NCBI RefSeq assembly: GCF_000348985.1
Contig: NC_035925.1
Span: forward strand, 186,001-250,000
DNA from: Huiozyma naganishii CBS 8797
Taxonomy: Eukaryota > Ascomycota > Saccharomycetes > Saccharomycetales > Saccharomycetaceae
Length of the DNA: 64,000 nucleotides
Direction of reading: 5' to 3'
Part shown: piece by piece, positions 19,409-28,924 of the stretch
Layout: every line of letters begins with the position of its first letter
How positions within the stretch are numbered: position 1 is the first letter of the stretch
Made by a program: the position numbers and the translations under genes
Notes under the pieces: generated by a model
Seen by the model: only the letters and a program-made list of their open reading frames with translations
Databases searched by the model: none
Told to the model about the DNA's origin: nothing

Positions 19409-20523
19409 TGTGACAGCAAAAACACCCAGAAACCCACGTACATCTACTGCAGGCGTAATACACACACACACACATGCAATGCACACCTTTAAGAGGGATC
19501 CGTAGGCAAGACAAAGCCACACGACAGTCGGTTCTACTCCCCACTTAGAGAGAGGGTCTCAATGTCTTCTTTTGTATGTTTTACGTTTCGGCCGCGGCCT
19601 CGGACTTTGTTCCCCCCAGGAACGCATTCGTTTCACGTGAAAGAGCTTCTCAACTTTCCCAGATGTGATGATATAGGCAGTCTAGCCTGTGCAATTGTGC
19701 GGATCGAGATTAGCAGCATATTTGCAAGTCCTGTAAGGGGTGCCTAGTCCGGGTGTGTACGTGCTGCTTAGCTTCCACTGGCGATAACGACAATTATCCC
19801 GAAGTGGCTCTGTGGGCCCGCCAAGTCCTTTTCTTTCTTTTTTTTCTCTACTTTTTTAAGGTTATCTATCAGGCTCTTCCCCCGCCCCCTCTGCTTAACT
19901 GAAAAACGCTGTGTATCTGGCGTTGGTTCGCTCAACCTTTTCTAGAATTAAGCGAGTGGAGGGGCCGACCCGTTGCGCGGTTTTCAAAAACAGCAGAGCT
20001 GCTGACGGGCCCATCTGAAGTAAATAATCGAGATAAAAAATTAATTAAAGAGTGTGTGTAACTGTACAATAGTTATATCTGACAAAGCAGAGGGGGTTGT
20101 TCCCCAAGTAAGTCGCAAGTTGTACACATATGTGGGTTACATTTGTCTTCTTTTCTTTTTTTTTTTAACTCATCAAGGTTACCATTTACGTGGAAAGAAA
20201 GGAGAATGGAAAACCTTCTATTATTATCACTCACGATGTTGTGATGTTGTGGTTGTAACTTTTTTTTCGAAAATGCCCTTCAGGGTGTGTAAGTCGTTTG
20301 CTCTTATAAATAATAGTGAACCCTAAGGACTTGGTTATCAGTGGGTTGCGCCTTACTTTTTTTCTTTTTTTTTGTGGTTCTGCATGGTCTCCTGTTTCAA
20401 CTATTCGTTCATGTATATAAGCCACCTGTCTTGTAGAAAATGGATCGTGTTTTGTGTTGCTGGTTTCTTCTTAAGCTACTATAATACACATAGTGCTGTA
20501 TCAATAGCTAGCAATTTTTGAAT

Positions 20524-21042
20524 ATGGGATTGCCCTCGTCTTATTATATAGAGTATCCCTCAGATACAGTAATACCCACAAATGACTTCACGTGCGACGA
20601 CTATAATGACAGTTTGGACCACCTGCTGCTTCCCGGGTTTTACGATCCAGCAACAGACCTTCAAATAACGTACCCACGCTCAAGAAGTGTGAGACTGTTT
20701 CAATCTTCAAAGCGTAAAAGGTCCGTGACGAACAAGTATAAGTTCACAACGTACGGTTGCAGTAATTGTAGGACACATCTCTCCACGTCGTGGGAAATCA
20801 TGTCAAAGGACTACAGGGGGAAGACCGGAGACGCGTACTTGATGGACAATGTGATAAACGTTGTGGAGGCAAACGTGGAAACAAGGTCGATGATCACCGG
20901 AGCATACCTGGTGTGCGATATATGCTGTCACTGGTGTAAGAACGTGGTCGGTTGGAAGTACCTGCAGAGCACGAACATTGACCAACGGTATAAGGAGGGC
21001 AAATACATACTGGAACTGAAGACAATATGTGTCTGTGACTGA
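20524..21042 (+). CDS. MOH1: Yippee-family zinc-binding protein
   Basis: A 172-residue Yippee-like protein. The domain runs from about residue 75 to the end. It has [10 protein letters not shown] (zinc ligands C79 and C82), [25 protein letters not shown], and the second pair C135/C138 followed by VGWKYLQ. The ~70-residue N-terminal part is low in conservation but starts [10 protein letters not shown], close to S. cerevisiae Moh1. Moh1 (YBL049W) is linked to survival in stationary phase and vacuolar-import-type degradation networks; its molecular activity is unclear. ATG 20524 is preferred over a TTG two codons earlier. Placement between CPA2 and YMR1 differs from S. cerevisiae, where MOH1 is on chromosome II. 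Confidence 0.95.
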   Translation: MGLPSSYYIEYPSDTVIPTNDFTCDDYNDSLDHLLLPGFYDPATDLQITYPRSRSVRLFQSSKRKRSVTNKYKFTTYGCSNCRTHLSTSWEIMSKDYRGKTGDAYLMDNVINVVEANVETRSMITGAYLVCDICCHWCKNVVGWKYLQSTNIDQRYKEGKYILELKTICVCD

Positions 21043-21380
21043 CCAGCTTCCCACTTTCTCAAGTCCAGATCCTTTTTCTCATTGTAATTAGTTGGGTTTT
21101 AACGACATATGGTGGCTTCCAACATGCAATATACGTTTATACATTCTTAAATAACAGGCTTTATCCCTTGGTTCTTTGCTACTGTTGTTGTTGTTCAGGC
21201 GATTGAGAAGACGCTCTTATTTTATGACGTCTGTAATCTTTCAATTATATAATAATTATTCTTTAAGGATACACTTCCATACTATGAAGAGATATGACTT
21301 GAGAAAGCTAAAATAAGTCTGATTAAGTTACTTCATATCCAGCTAAAGGAATTACATCTCCGACTCGGCTTCTGTCGGTC
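21043..21380. promoter_or_regulatory. MOH1-YMR1 intergenic region
   Basis: 338 bp between co-oriented genes. A CRE/ATF-like TGACGTCT lies at 21225-21232 and a TTG repeat at ~21184-21196. No gene seen. Confidence 0.4.
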
Positions 21381-23348
21381 ATGGAGTATATCAAAGTGGC
21401 CAAGGTGGATAACGTCATACTCCATAAGAAGGGAATTCCGCAAAGAGGGACTTTACACCTCACAACACACCACCTGATATTCTCATACACGGTTACGAGC
21501 ACGGATGACACAAACGAATTTTGGTTTCCCTATCCAATGATCAATGCAGTGTTCAAGAACCGCAGCAGTGCACTCACATCCAAAAGGGATGATCCAATTC
21601 TGGCATCCCAGCCAGCGAAAGATACACTAAACTGGATCAGCGAAAATGTAGACCTTTGGTCAATGACAAACATCAAGGTTATAGGGAAGGATTACACAGT
21701 ATTTTCTTTGGATTTTGTCAGTACACACGAAGCGTCCGATGTATTCGACTCGCTGCTCAGACTGACCGTGTTGGAGGACATAAGACAGCTGTACGCATTT
21801 ATCTACGTACCGAATGAGAGAGAGACCCAATTCAATAGCTGGACGTTGTATGACGTTTCCAAGGAAGCGGAAAGACAAGGTTTGAAACTGGGTCAAGACA
21901 GCTGTCCCTGGAGAATCACAGACATAAATCAAGAATATAAGCTGGCAGATACGTACCCCCAGAAGCTTATAGTACCGACGCTGGCGTCGGATACTTTGTT
22001 AACCCATGCAAGCAAATACAGATCGAAGGCAAGGATTCCGGTCCTATGTTACTCATATAGGAGGAACAAGTGTGTCATTCTGAGGTCCTCTCAACCCCTA
22101 CCTGGTATCACAAAACAAAGGTCCATCCAAGACGAGAAACTGCTACAGCTCAGTTTTGAATGCTCAGAAAGTAAAAAACCTGTACGTAACTTGGTGGTGG
22201 ATGCAAGACCCATGGCAAATGCACTGGCTCAGATTGCGTTAGGGGGTGGTATTGAAAACATGGACAACTACAAGTTTCCTGAAGCCTCGGTAACGAAAAG
22301 ACTTTTTTTAGGGATTGATAATATCCATGTCATGTCTGACACGATGAGCAATCTGATAGATTCGTTTCTTATAGACACCGACGTAAGTAGCGAACTTTCG
22401 CAGGCTTTGATTCACAAAAAGGCGTTCCATTGGCTCAGATCTGTTGAATTGATCTTGTCAAGTGTTGACAAACTGGTAAAATCAATCGTTTTCAATAATG
22501 CTAACATTCTTGTTCATTGTTCCGATGGGTGGGATCGCACGGCTCAGATATGCTCCCTGATACAATTGTGCATTGATCCTTATTATAGAACGTTTGAAGG
22601 GTTTATGGTATTGATAGAAAAGGACTGGGTCTCACTTGGTCATCGTTTTGCAGAAAGGTGTGCACATCTAAGCTCATCCGAAATTTTCCATGATAACTCT
22701 TCCAGTTTCAGTAAAAACATAACCTCCCAAACAAGTGAACTTTTTTTTGGGAAGGATACTAAACAAAACATCGATGATGACACCTATATGAATCTTTCCA
22801 CAAGTACAGACCTCCTTACTGACACTAGTCTATTTAAGACCAACAACAAAACACTTACCTTCGCAACGAAAGATAGAACATTGAAGTTTGCATCACCTAT
22901 TTTTCAGCAGTTTCTAGACTGTGTTTATCAGTTGCACACACAGAACCCTACTCAGTTTGAATTTAATGAAAGATTTCTAAGACGATTGGTCTACCATGTC
23001 TACTCTTGTCAGTATGGTACGTTCCTCTTTAACTCTGAATGCGAGAGGCAGAAATATCAGGCAGAACAGGCGACAAGAAGCGTGTGGGATTACTTTAGAT
23101 CAAGAAAGGACACATTTCAAAACAAACAGTATCAGAAGGAGAAACCCGTTAGCGATAAACAACAAGACCCAGAAGATTTGATTTTACCAGAACTTAACAA
23201 AATCAAATGGTGGTGGCAGCTGTATGGAAGAAGAAATTCGGAAATGAATGGGCCGGTGGCGAAGGGGGACGCAAACGCTAGTTCCATCGGTTTAGTCAAC
23301 ACGACAAAGGATATTTTATCGTCCTTCAATTTTTTCAGTAAACGATGA
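21381..23348 (+). CDS. YMR1: Phosphatidylinositol-3-phosphate phosphatase (myotubularin)
   Basis: A 655-residue myotubularin; S. cerevisiae Ymr1 is 688. The N-terminal GRAM/PH-like region (~1-110) is followed by the phosphatase domain. The active-site CX5R is CSDGWDR (C380 to R386), with the preceding VHCSDGWDRT context characteristic of active myotubularins. It hydrolyses PI3P and PI(3,5)P2 on endosomal and vacuolar membranes, limiting PI3P and aiding autophagy completion. The C-terminal ~60 residues are polar and variable. It lies next to PXP2 and NNF1 as in YJR110W-YJR112W. Confidence 0.96.
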   Translation: MEYIKVAKVDNVILHKKGIPQRGTLHLTTHHLIFSYTVTSTDDTNEFWFPYPMINAVFKNRSSALTSKRDDPILASQPAKDTLNWISENVDLWSMTNIKVIGKDYTVFSLDFVSTHEASDVFDSLLRLTVLEDIRQLYAFIYVPNERETQFNSWTLYDVSKEAERQGLKLGQDSCPWRITDINQEYKLADTYPQKLIVPTLASDTLLTHASKYRSKARIPVLCYSYRRNKCVILRSSQPLPGITKQRSIQDEKLLQLSFECSESKKPVRNLVVDARPMANALAQIALGGGIENMDNYKFPEASVTKRLFLGIDNIHVMSDTMSNLIDSFLIDTDVSSELSQALIHKKAFHWLRSVELILSSVDKLVKSIVFNNANILVHCSDGWDRTAQICSLIQLCIDPYYRTFEGFMVLIEKDWVSLGHRFAERCAHLSSSEIFHDNSSSFSKNITSQTSELFFGKDTKQNIDDDTYMNLSTSTDLLTDTSLFKTNNKTLTFATKDRTLKFASPIFQQFLDCVYQLHTQNPTQFEFNERFLRRLVYHVYSCQYGTFLFNSECERQKYQAEQATRSVWDYFRSRKDTFQNKQYQKEKPVSDKQQDPEDLILPELNKIKWWWQLYGRRNSEMNGPVAKGDANASSIGLVNTTKDILSSFNFFSKR

Positions 23349-23446
23349 CATTTCCATATGTTTGTTTACGCATATATAGTCTTATACGATAATATTAATG
23401 AAAGGAATGCAGATTCACCTACCCTGAGAGGTCTTTTTTTTGTCCT

Positions 23447-24472
23447 TCAACGCTTAGCCGTTGAATGTTTCTTGGGTAGTAACTTTACAATACCGTCTTC
23501 CCACTCTATACCGCACCATTGGGCTACAAGCACAGCCAATTGTCTTGCCGCCTCGATAGTGTCAAAATCGCAACCGATGTTCAGAGCACCCCGCAAATGG
23601 CCCTTCAATTGCGGATTTACATCCTGCGGTACCAGTGATGCAATGACGATGAGACTCGTTTCTTGTACTGAGAGTATGTCATCGAATGAGAACAATGGAC
23701 CGTACACATGTGCTACGACGAAATACCATAGGTCCGGGTATGAAGAGTGTAAGTTGTTGACAACCCTGCTTGATACTTTGTTGTAAATTGAGTTCCAGTG
23801 TCTGAGTCCATCATGAATAACGTCTACGTGGTCCTTTCTTGTTTCACAAATATGTCTCTCCGTGTTCGGACAAGGTATTTCATCGGTCATAGCAGCTTCC
23901 CATGGGTCTATCGGCGAGGTCTTTGACAGTAGTGTGGACGGTGTGTACTCTTTAAGAATCTGCAGACTGTTTATTGCCTTCGGTAGTCCTGCAAGCGGTG
24001 CAGATTTCAGCATTGCTTCTCTTAATTTTTTAGTAACTGACCTTTGTTCTTCACTGGGATGTCTATATATCTGTTCAATCATTTCAGACCTTTTGGTTGG
24101 TTCCTGAGAGAGCAGTTCGGTTGTCTTGTATGCAACAGTGACACGGTATTTATTGGCATTCCCATTGCTTAAAAGCATTGCATAATGATAGAGTTTCGGT
24201 ATCTCTTGCGGCTGGTTGCACGCACTGAATGTAGAAGCGGCTATCAAGTACCATAAATCTTTCAGTTTCGGATGAAATTGGTACAGTTGAAGCAGTCGTT
24301 GGGAGTTCAGTATACTTTTCATTAGCGATGTTAAAAGGTTGCGGACACAGGGTGTAAAGTGGAGAGATACAAGAGCAACCACACGAGCAAAGACTGTTCT
24401 CTTTTGTTGGCAGATCATCGAGTTTGACGAATTTTCAAGTCGCCGTTCGGTTTTTTTCTGTTCAATGTCCAT
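23447..24472 (-). CDS. PXP2: Peroxisomal AhpD/CMD-like protein (YJR111C)
   Basis: A 341-residue protein at the YJR111C position (minus, between YMR1 and NNF1). The fold family is carboxymuconolactone-decarboxylase/AhpD-like in related fungal proteins. Here repeated helical segments and a Cys/His-poor C-terminal half (LVAQWCGIEWEDGIV) are visible. The S. cerevisiae protein is shorter (283). Met19 is an alternative start that would remove a polar leader. The last residues are TAKR, not an SKL-type peroxisomal signal, so import by a C-terminal signal is not supported by the sequence. Function is unknown. Confidence 0.8.
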   Translation of the reverse strand: MDIEQKKTERRLENSSNSMICQQKRTVFARVVALVSLHFTPCVRNLLTSLMKSILNSQRLLQLYQFHPKLKDLWYLIAASTFSACNQPQEIPKLYHYAMLLSNGNANKYRVTVAYKTTELLSQEPTKRSEMIEQIYRHPSEEQRSVTKKLREAMLKSAPLAGLPKAINSLQILKEYTPSTLLSKTSPIDPWEAAMTDEIPCPNTERHICETRKDHVDVIHDGLRHWNSIYNKVSSRVVNNLHSSYPDLWYFVVAHVYGPLFSFDDILSVQETSLIVIASLVPQDVNPQLKGHLRGALNIGCDFDTIEAARQLAVLVAQWCGIEWEDGIVKLLPKKHSTAKR

Positions 24473-24556
24473 TTGTCAATAACATGTGAAATAATGAAGG
24501 AACCGTTTGACTCAGATTAGGCTAGTGGGACAGGAAGCTACGCGTTTGGGGTGACT
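24473..24556. promoter_or_regulatory. Compact bidirectional promoter PXP2 / NNF1
   Basis: Only 84 bp separate the two divergent ATGs, one of the shortest divergent promoters in the window. It includes a GACTCAGATTAG segment with a TGACTCA sequence on the + strand at about 24508-24514. Dependence on shared factors is inferred. Confidence 0.45.
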
Positions 24557-25204
24557 ATGCCGATGGATTCCGGTGTGAAGAAGCCAGTCCCAAAGATAAG
24601 GTATGTCAGACTGAACCAGGTGTTCAATAAGGCATTGAAGCAATCCTTGGTCAAGTTTCAAAATATCGATAAACTGAGCTCGTGTTTCCCACAGTTCTCG
24701 AAAACTGCTCAGGGTCGAACGCGGCTGCTTAACTCTCAGAAACAGGTGAGTACATTTTGGGAGGAATTGGGGCAAAGGGAGTTCAATGAGATTTTGAAAG
24801 AACACAACGCGGAAGCTAAGCTGAATGAGCTCGATCAGCTGATAAGTGAGGCCAGAGAACGATTGAACAAGAAGAAGAGTTCTCAAGACCGTGACACGGA
24901 CAGCATTGAACCAGAGATATCAATTGGGTCACTGACAGCACAAGAGTTGCTCGAGTGCAATTTATATAGTCAAAGGAAGAAAGCTATTAGACAAATTGAC
25001 AAGAAACTTGAGAGGATAAAAACAATGAATGATTCACTGGAAAGTGAAATGAAGCAATTACAAGAAGAAATGGAACGTGATTCTTCAGAGATTAGAACAA
25101 CTATGAAAAGATTTCTTGGTGATAGGATAAGGGAAAATCCGAACCCTGAGCTGCGACAATCGCTAGATGATATGATTCGCGAAGAGAAAGACTACTTCCC
25201 ATAA
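24557..25204 (+). CDS. NNF1: Kinetochore MIND-complex subunit
   Basis: A 215-residue, largely helical protein; S. cerevisiae Nnf1 is 201. The N-terminal half has the Nnf1 core (KIRYVRLNQVFNKAL, about 11-25). Residues ~95-180 are heptad-rich coiled coil. Nnf1 pairs with Mtw1 in the MIND/Mis12 complex that links CENP-C and the inner kinetochore to Ndc80. ATG 24557 is chosen over a GTG two codons earlier; a second Met follows at codon 3. Position and orientation match YJR112W. Confidence 0.92.
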   Translation: MPMDSGVKKPVPKIRYVRLNQVFNKALKQSLVKFQNIDKLSSCFPQFSKTAQGRTRLLNSQKQVSTFWEELGQREFNEILKEHNAEAKLNELDQLISEARERLNKKKSSQDRDTDSIEPEISIGSLTAQELLECNLYSQRKKAIRQIDKKLERIKTMNDSLESEMKQLQEEMERDSSEIRTTMKRFLGDRIRENPNPELRQSLDDMIREEKDYFP

Positions 25205-25415
25205 ATGGGCTGGTTACCCACCCTTATTCAATACGGTGAAATGGGAGATATAGAGCTTCCCTTTCTTTCTTTCTCGGGCGCCATAAGTTGATTATGTGCC
25301 GTGAAACGGCAAGTTCGTTATACAAGTATTAATTATTAAGTTTTTAGTGTTGATGTATAAGGATGCATTTGATGATTAAAGAACAATTACTGCTGCGCTT
25401 TGAAAATTTGCAACA

Positions 25416-27680
25416 TCAGCTCTCAGTATCCTTTGCTGGGTTACTTTCAAGATGCTCAAAGGATTCCGCATCCACGTCAGTATTTACGACGTAGTACCCA
25501 GGGCTTAACCCATCATCGGGGGATATTTTGGACCCGTTTGCCTCATCAGATGTTTTCATAATGTCAGACGCATCATTAAATGAATCGCTATCTGAATGCT
25601 GGAGTTCGTTTGTATTCTGGGGGGCAGCTTGATCATTTTTTTCCTCAGAAACAGTAGAGGCCACCTGGATTTTTTTATCCTTGAGCTCCTTTTCAAATTT
25701 TTCTAGCTCGTCACTCCTCTTCTGTAATAGCTGATGTTTCTCTTCTAACTTTTTGTGTTGCACTTCAAGCATTTTTTCATATTCGCTCAACTCAGTTTTT
25801 TTACTCGACAGCAGTTTTAACTTAGCGTCCATACCTTCAAGTTCCATTTGAATATTGGCGACAGTGAGCTTTTCCGCAGAAAGTTTCTCTTCATTGTCTC
25901 CAACTTTACCCTTCACCTCCAAATATTCTTTCTGTTTTAGTTCAAGCTTTGGCCGTAGTTCCGCAGACATGATTTCGATCTCTCCGAGTTCCTTCTTCAA
26001 AGCATCGTTTGCTCTATTTACCTCTCTTAGATCCTCCTCTGCAGCAGAATGTCTCGCTTCGCATGCGTGGAAGTTACCTTCTGCAGTAGTTACTTCCTGT
26101 TTTAACCGTTCAGTTATTTTTTTGGAGTTTAGAATTGAATCTTCCAATTTAGCACTCTTATCATTGGCCTCTCTGATAGAATTACTTAAGAATTCCAACT
26201 TCTCCATTAGCAATTCTTCCAGTTGCTTCAATTCACTGATTTCTTTTTCCTGAGATTCGTTGAGCTGCGTCACCTCAGTCAACTCATAAGAAGCATCTTT
26301 AATCCCTGTTTTCAAAGACTTGATCTTTTCCCTTCGTTCAGAAATCTCACTTGAATCCAATGGCAGGTTCTGTCCGGCTTCTGTTTGAGGATGGCCTTCA
26401 AGTCCCAGATGGGGTACATTTTTAGAGGTATCTGGCAAGTTTTGAAAAGATGATTTCATAGCGTTCGATGCGCTTGGGATGGTAACAGGTGGGGTCTGTA
26501 AGTCTCGTAACGAAGAAAGCAGTTCTTCTGGAATTTTCGAAGGAAGTGATATTCTTGCAGTCTTGACTTTACTAATCAGTGACATTGCAATACAGAATTC
26601 TAGGTTATCCAGAGTCCCCGTTTTTGACAAATCAGCCAAATCCCAAATGTTAGCTAATGTGTCCCTTGTCAATCCTGATTTCATGAAAAAGGGAACCAAG
26701 ATATGAGGGCCCAATCGTCCAGCATTATCTTTGTCCAATTTGTTGAAAAATTCAATGAATTGATGCTTCTGATCTAAGGTCACTCTCCAAACAGGGACAT
26801 TTGAATCAAGTGAGGCAAAAACAGGGCTACCACCTTTTAATGATGGTGACGATGATCTGCTTAGAGTTCTTGTAATGACTGGCGAATCAGTTTGATACTC
26901 CTGCCTAGACGACGATCTCTTCACCTTAGACAAAGAAGATGACGATCTGCAAGAGGCATTTCTGGATAGAGACCCAGAACTTGAGCTTCGGGAATGGGGA
27001 AGCTCCAACCCAGCTGACTTCCACAACTGTCGGGATAGTCTTTTAGGTACGGGGGTCATCTTTGGGTTTTTTGCTATACACAACCCCACTAAATGCATAG
27101 TCATAACAAATTCAGGTTCAGTCAATGACCCATCCTGCTCTCTGTCACATAGAAACCAAATGTCACCAAGCACCTCATTTGGCAGTTTGGCCTTGCCAAA
27201 AATTTCCCTTGCCTTATCGCCTGATAGAGTCCCCGAACCCGAAGTAGCTATTGAAAATAATTGAGAGAATCTTGCGTGATCAGTCTCAGACACCAAAGGT
27301 AGGTCAGGGGTGGAAGAGCTTGATCTCCGGCGCGAGGTGGATGGACTCTTTGAGCGCTGTACTTGTGCTTGATAGAGAACCTTTACAGGTTTAGCGTATA
27401 GAGATGGGGTAATGGAAGCTCTGGGTGACTGCTTTAGATAAGCTAGTGACCTACAAAAAGCGACAAACTCCTGGAAGACTAGAAATCCCTTCCCGTCAGT
27501 GTCGACTAAATTCCAAACGGCACCCAATAGTTTGGGAGGCAGTAAGGACTGCTCCATGAAATGCTTTGCTGCATCAGCCATGACCACTTTAGTGCTTTCG
27601 GTATCAAGTGTCCGGAAATACTTCCGGTACGTGGAATATTCATCCTTTGTTGGAGCAACTTTCAACTCAAATTTTGACAT
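25416..27680 (-). CDS. Ede1-like endocytic scaffold with three EH domains (short form)
   Basis: A 754-residue protein with three EH domains, at about 10-90, 133-220 and 305-390. All three keep the aromatic of the NPF pocket: VWNLVDTDGKG, IWFLCDREQDG and IWDLADLSKTG. Ser/Arg-rich linkers separate them. A long coiled coil (~445-680) follows, then a short acidic tail. This is the Ede1/Eps15 plan, which initiates clathrin endocytic sites, but S. cerevisiae Ede1 is about 1381 residues with a C-terminal UBA, and no UBA is visible here. In the sister tract EDE1 (YBL047C) is the minus-strand neighbour of MOH1, so this is the EDE1 locus. Whether it is the only Ede1 or a second, shortened copy cannot be told here. 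Confidence 0.85.
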   Translation of the reverse strand: MSKFELKVAPTKDEYSTYRKYFRTLDTESTKVVMADAAKHFMEQSLLPPKLLGAVWNLVDTDGKGFLVFQEFVAFCRSLAYLKQSPRASITPSLYAKPVKVLYQAQVQRSKSPSTSRRRSSSSTPDLPLVSETDHARFSQLFSIATSGSGTLSGDKAREIFGKAKLPNEVLGDIWFLCDREQDGSLTEPEFVMTMHLVGLCIAKNPKMTPVPKRLSRQLWKSAGLELPHSRSSSSGSLSRNASCRSSSSLSKVKRSSSRQEYQTDSPVITRTLSRSSSPSLKGGSPVFASLDSNVPVWRVTLDQKHQFIEFFNKLDKDNAGRLGPHILVPFFMKSGLTRDTLANIWDLADLSKTGTLDNLEFCIAMSLISKVKTARISLPSKIPEELLSSLRDLQTPPVTIPSASNAMKSSFQNLPDTSKNVPHLGLEGHPQTEAGQNLPLDSSEISERREKIKSLKTGIKDASYELTEVTQLNESQEKEISELKQLEELLMEKLEFLSNSIREANDKSAKLEDSILNSKKITERLKQEVTTAEGNFHACEARHSAAEEDLREVNRANDALKKELGEIEIMSAELRPKLELKQKEYLEVKGKVGDNEEKLSAEKLTVANIQMELEGMDAKLKLLSSKKTELSEYEKMLEVQHKKLEEKHQLLQKRSDELEKFEKELKDKKIQVASTVSEEKNDQAAPQNTNELQHSDSDSFNDASDIMKTSDEANGSKISPDDGLSPGYYVVNTDVDAESFEHLESNPAKDTES

Positions 27681-27852
27681 CTCGAAAAGCTATCGATGAG
27701 GTAGACGAATATATGCGATAAACTCCGAAGATAAAAGAAGCGGACACAATATAAGGTGTGTTGTATCTACTATTACTCGGTGGTGTTAGTACGGGCCTTA
27801 TGACAGTGTCTAGTTGTGTTACCAGTGTATTTATAACAAACTGCAGGTCCAT
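27667..27852 (-). CDS. Possible small ORF or overlapping upstream ORF before the Ede1-like gene
   Basis: 61 codons from an ATG at 27852 to a stop overlapping the first codons of the Ede1-like gene by 14 bp in another frame. The product has a proline/serine turn (TPPSNSRYNTP) followed by a short hydrophobic segment (YIVSASFIFGVYRIY), so it could be a small membrane protein. It could equally be a translated uORF lowering expression of the downstream gene, or noise. I do not recognise it. Confidence 0.3.
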   Translation of the reverse strand: MDLQFVINTLVTQLDTVIRPVLTPPSNSRYNTPYIVSASFIFGVYRIYSSTSSIAFRDVKI

Positions 27853-28111
27853 CTTTTCAATCACCTTATCGCTGGATGGGGGGGTCCATTAAATCCTCAA
27901 AAAATTATAGCAGAAGCTCATGCAACTTTTCTGTTCTCGGTAAAAAAGTTTTTCCGTTTTTGTTTTGGAACTTCCTAAATAGGAGATTATATTGATGCTT
28001 TGCGTCCCGATCGGGAAACTGGTGTACCATATCGGGAAGCTTAACTAATATTATTATTTGGTATGTACAAGGGCATCACCCACCAACGCTGTGAGGTGGT
28101 ACGGCCGCGAC
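27853..28111. promoter_or_regulatory. Upstream region of Ede1-like gene / 3' region of RSM7
   Basis: About 260 bp that, with the small ORF, separates two minus-strand genes. It is A/T-rich with ATCGGGAA repeated near 28007 and 28030. No other gene seen. Confidence 0.35.
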
Positions 28112-28924
28112 TCACTTCAGTTTGATGTAAGATCTGTGGGCGATTGCCGTTTTATGCAGTTGGTCTCTTTTGTCAAACCCAGAGCTACTACCGTTTGCAA
28201 CAGAAACCAGTTCTTCCCCCAGTCTGACTGCAAAATCGCTCGAGACTCTCCCATTGGCCCCCTCCATAATCCACTTCCAAGCAATTCTGTGTCTTTGCCT
28301 TTGATTTAGGGGCACGGGGATCACAGCAGCCTTTGCGACACCAGTGTTAAAAGTTTTGACAATCATCAGAGGTGCTAAGTCATCGAGCGATTTCTTGAGT
28401 AGTTCCACAGGATCCTTCCTAGTCTTGCAGAAAACAATGTACAGAGCTCTTGATAATGTTCTCTCAGCAAGCTGTTTCTTCCCATGCCGCATAATCATGT
28501 TTGTGACGTGTTCCAAAATGGGGTCCTTCCTTTTGGGAATAGGTTTGCCCCTCAGCTGTTCGAACTCATCGATCTGCTCCTGCGTGGGCTTAAATTCCGG
28601 GTTTATCAATTTCTGGGCCTCCTTGGCCAAAGTCAAACTTTCTGTTGCCCCGGTGGTGCCAGCGAAGTCGTCCGGCGTAAACCCGTCTCTTCTGAATTGT
28701 GCCCTTAGGTCATTAATGGAATGCAACCAGGAGTCAACCTCCTCATCGGTCAACGTTGACAGTTCCTCCTTTTCTGGAGCAGCTGTAGTTGTGCTCTGAA
28801 ACCTTTGTAAGGTGTGCCTCTGTGGGGACGTTCTTGCAATTGGTACCGTAGAATACAGAAGGCCACTCCTGCATGAAACATGTACCCTTTTCAGAGGGTC
28901 TAACAGCTGTACTGTTCTCCTCAT
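28112..28924 (-). CDS. RSM7: Mitochondrial ribosomal protein uS7m
   Basis: A 270-residue S7-family protein; S. cerevisiae Rsm7 is 247. The first ~35 residues are Arg/Ser-rich and lack acids ([20 protein letters not shown]), a mitochondrial targeting sequence. The S7 core occupies about 115-260: [32 protein letters not shown], and [17 protein letters not shown]. It binds the 3' major domain of 15S rRNA in the small mitoribosomal subunit. Location matches YJR113C. Confidence 0.95.
   Translation of the reverse strand: MRRTVQLLDPLKRVHVSCRSGLLYSTVPIARTSPQRHTLQRFQSTTTAAPEKEELSTLTDEEVDSWLHSINDLRAQFRRDGFTPDDFAGTTGATESLTLAKEAQKLINPEFKPTQEQIDEFEQLRGKPIPKRKDPILEHVTNMIMRHGKKQLAERTLSRALYIVFCKTRKDPVELLKKSLDDLAPLMIVKTFNTGVAKAAVIPVPLNQRQRHRIAWKWIMEGANGRVSSDFAVRLGEELVSVANGSSSGFDKRDQLHKTAIAHRSYIKLK

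Larger units (their letters stand above)
19101..20523. promoter_or_regulatory. Divergent intergenic region CPA2 / MOH1
   Basis: 1.42 kb. The CPA2-proximal third has the two Gcn4 sites and a (CA)n run at ~19461-19475. The rest has a GC-rich patch (~19586-19605), several oligo-T tracts and no convincing gene. Open frames of 60-90 codons lack family features. Confidence 0.5.
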
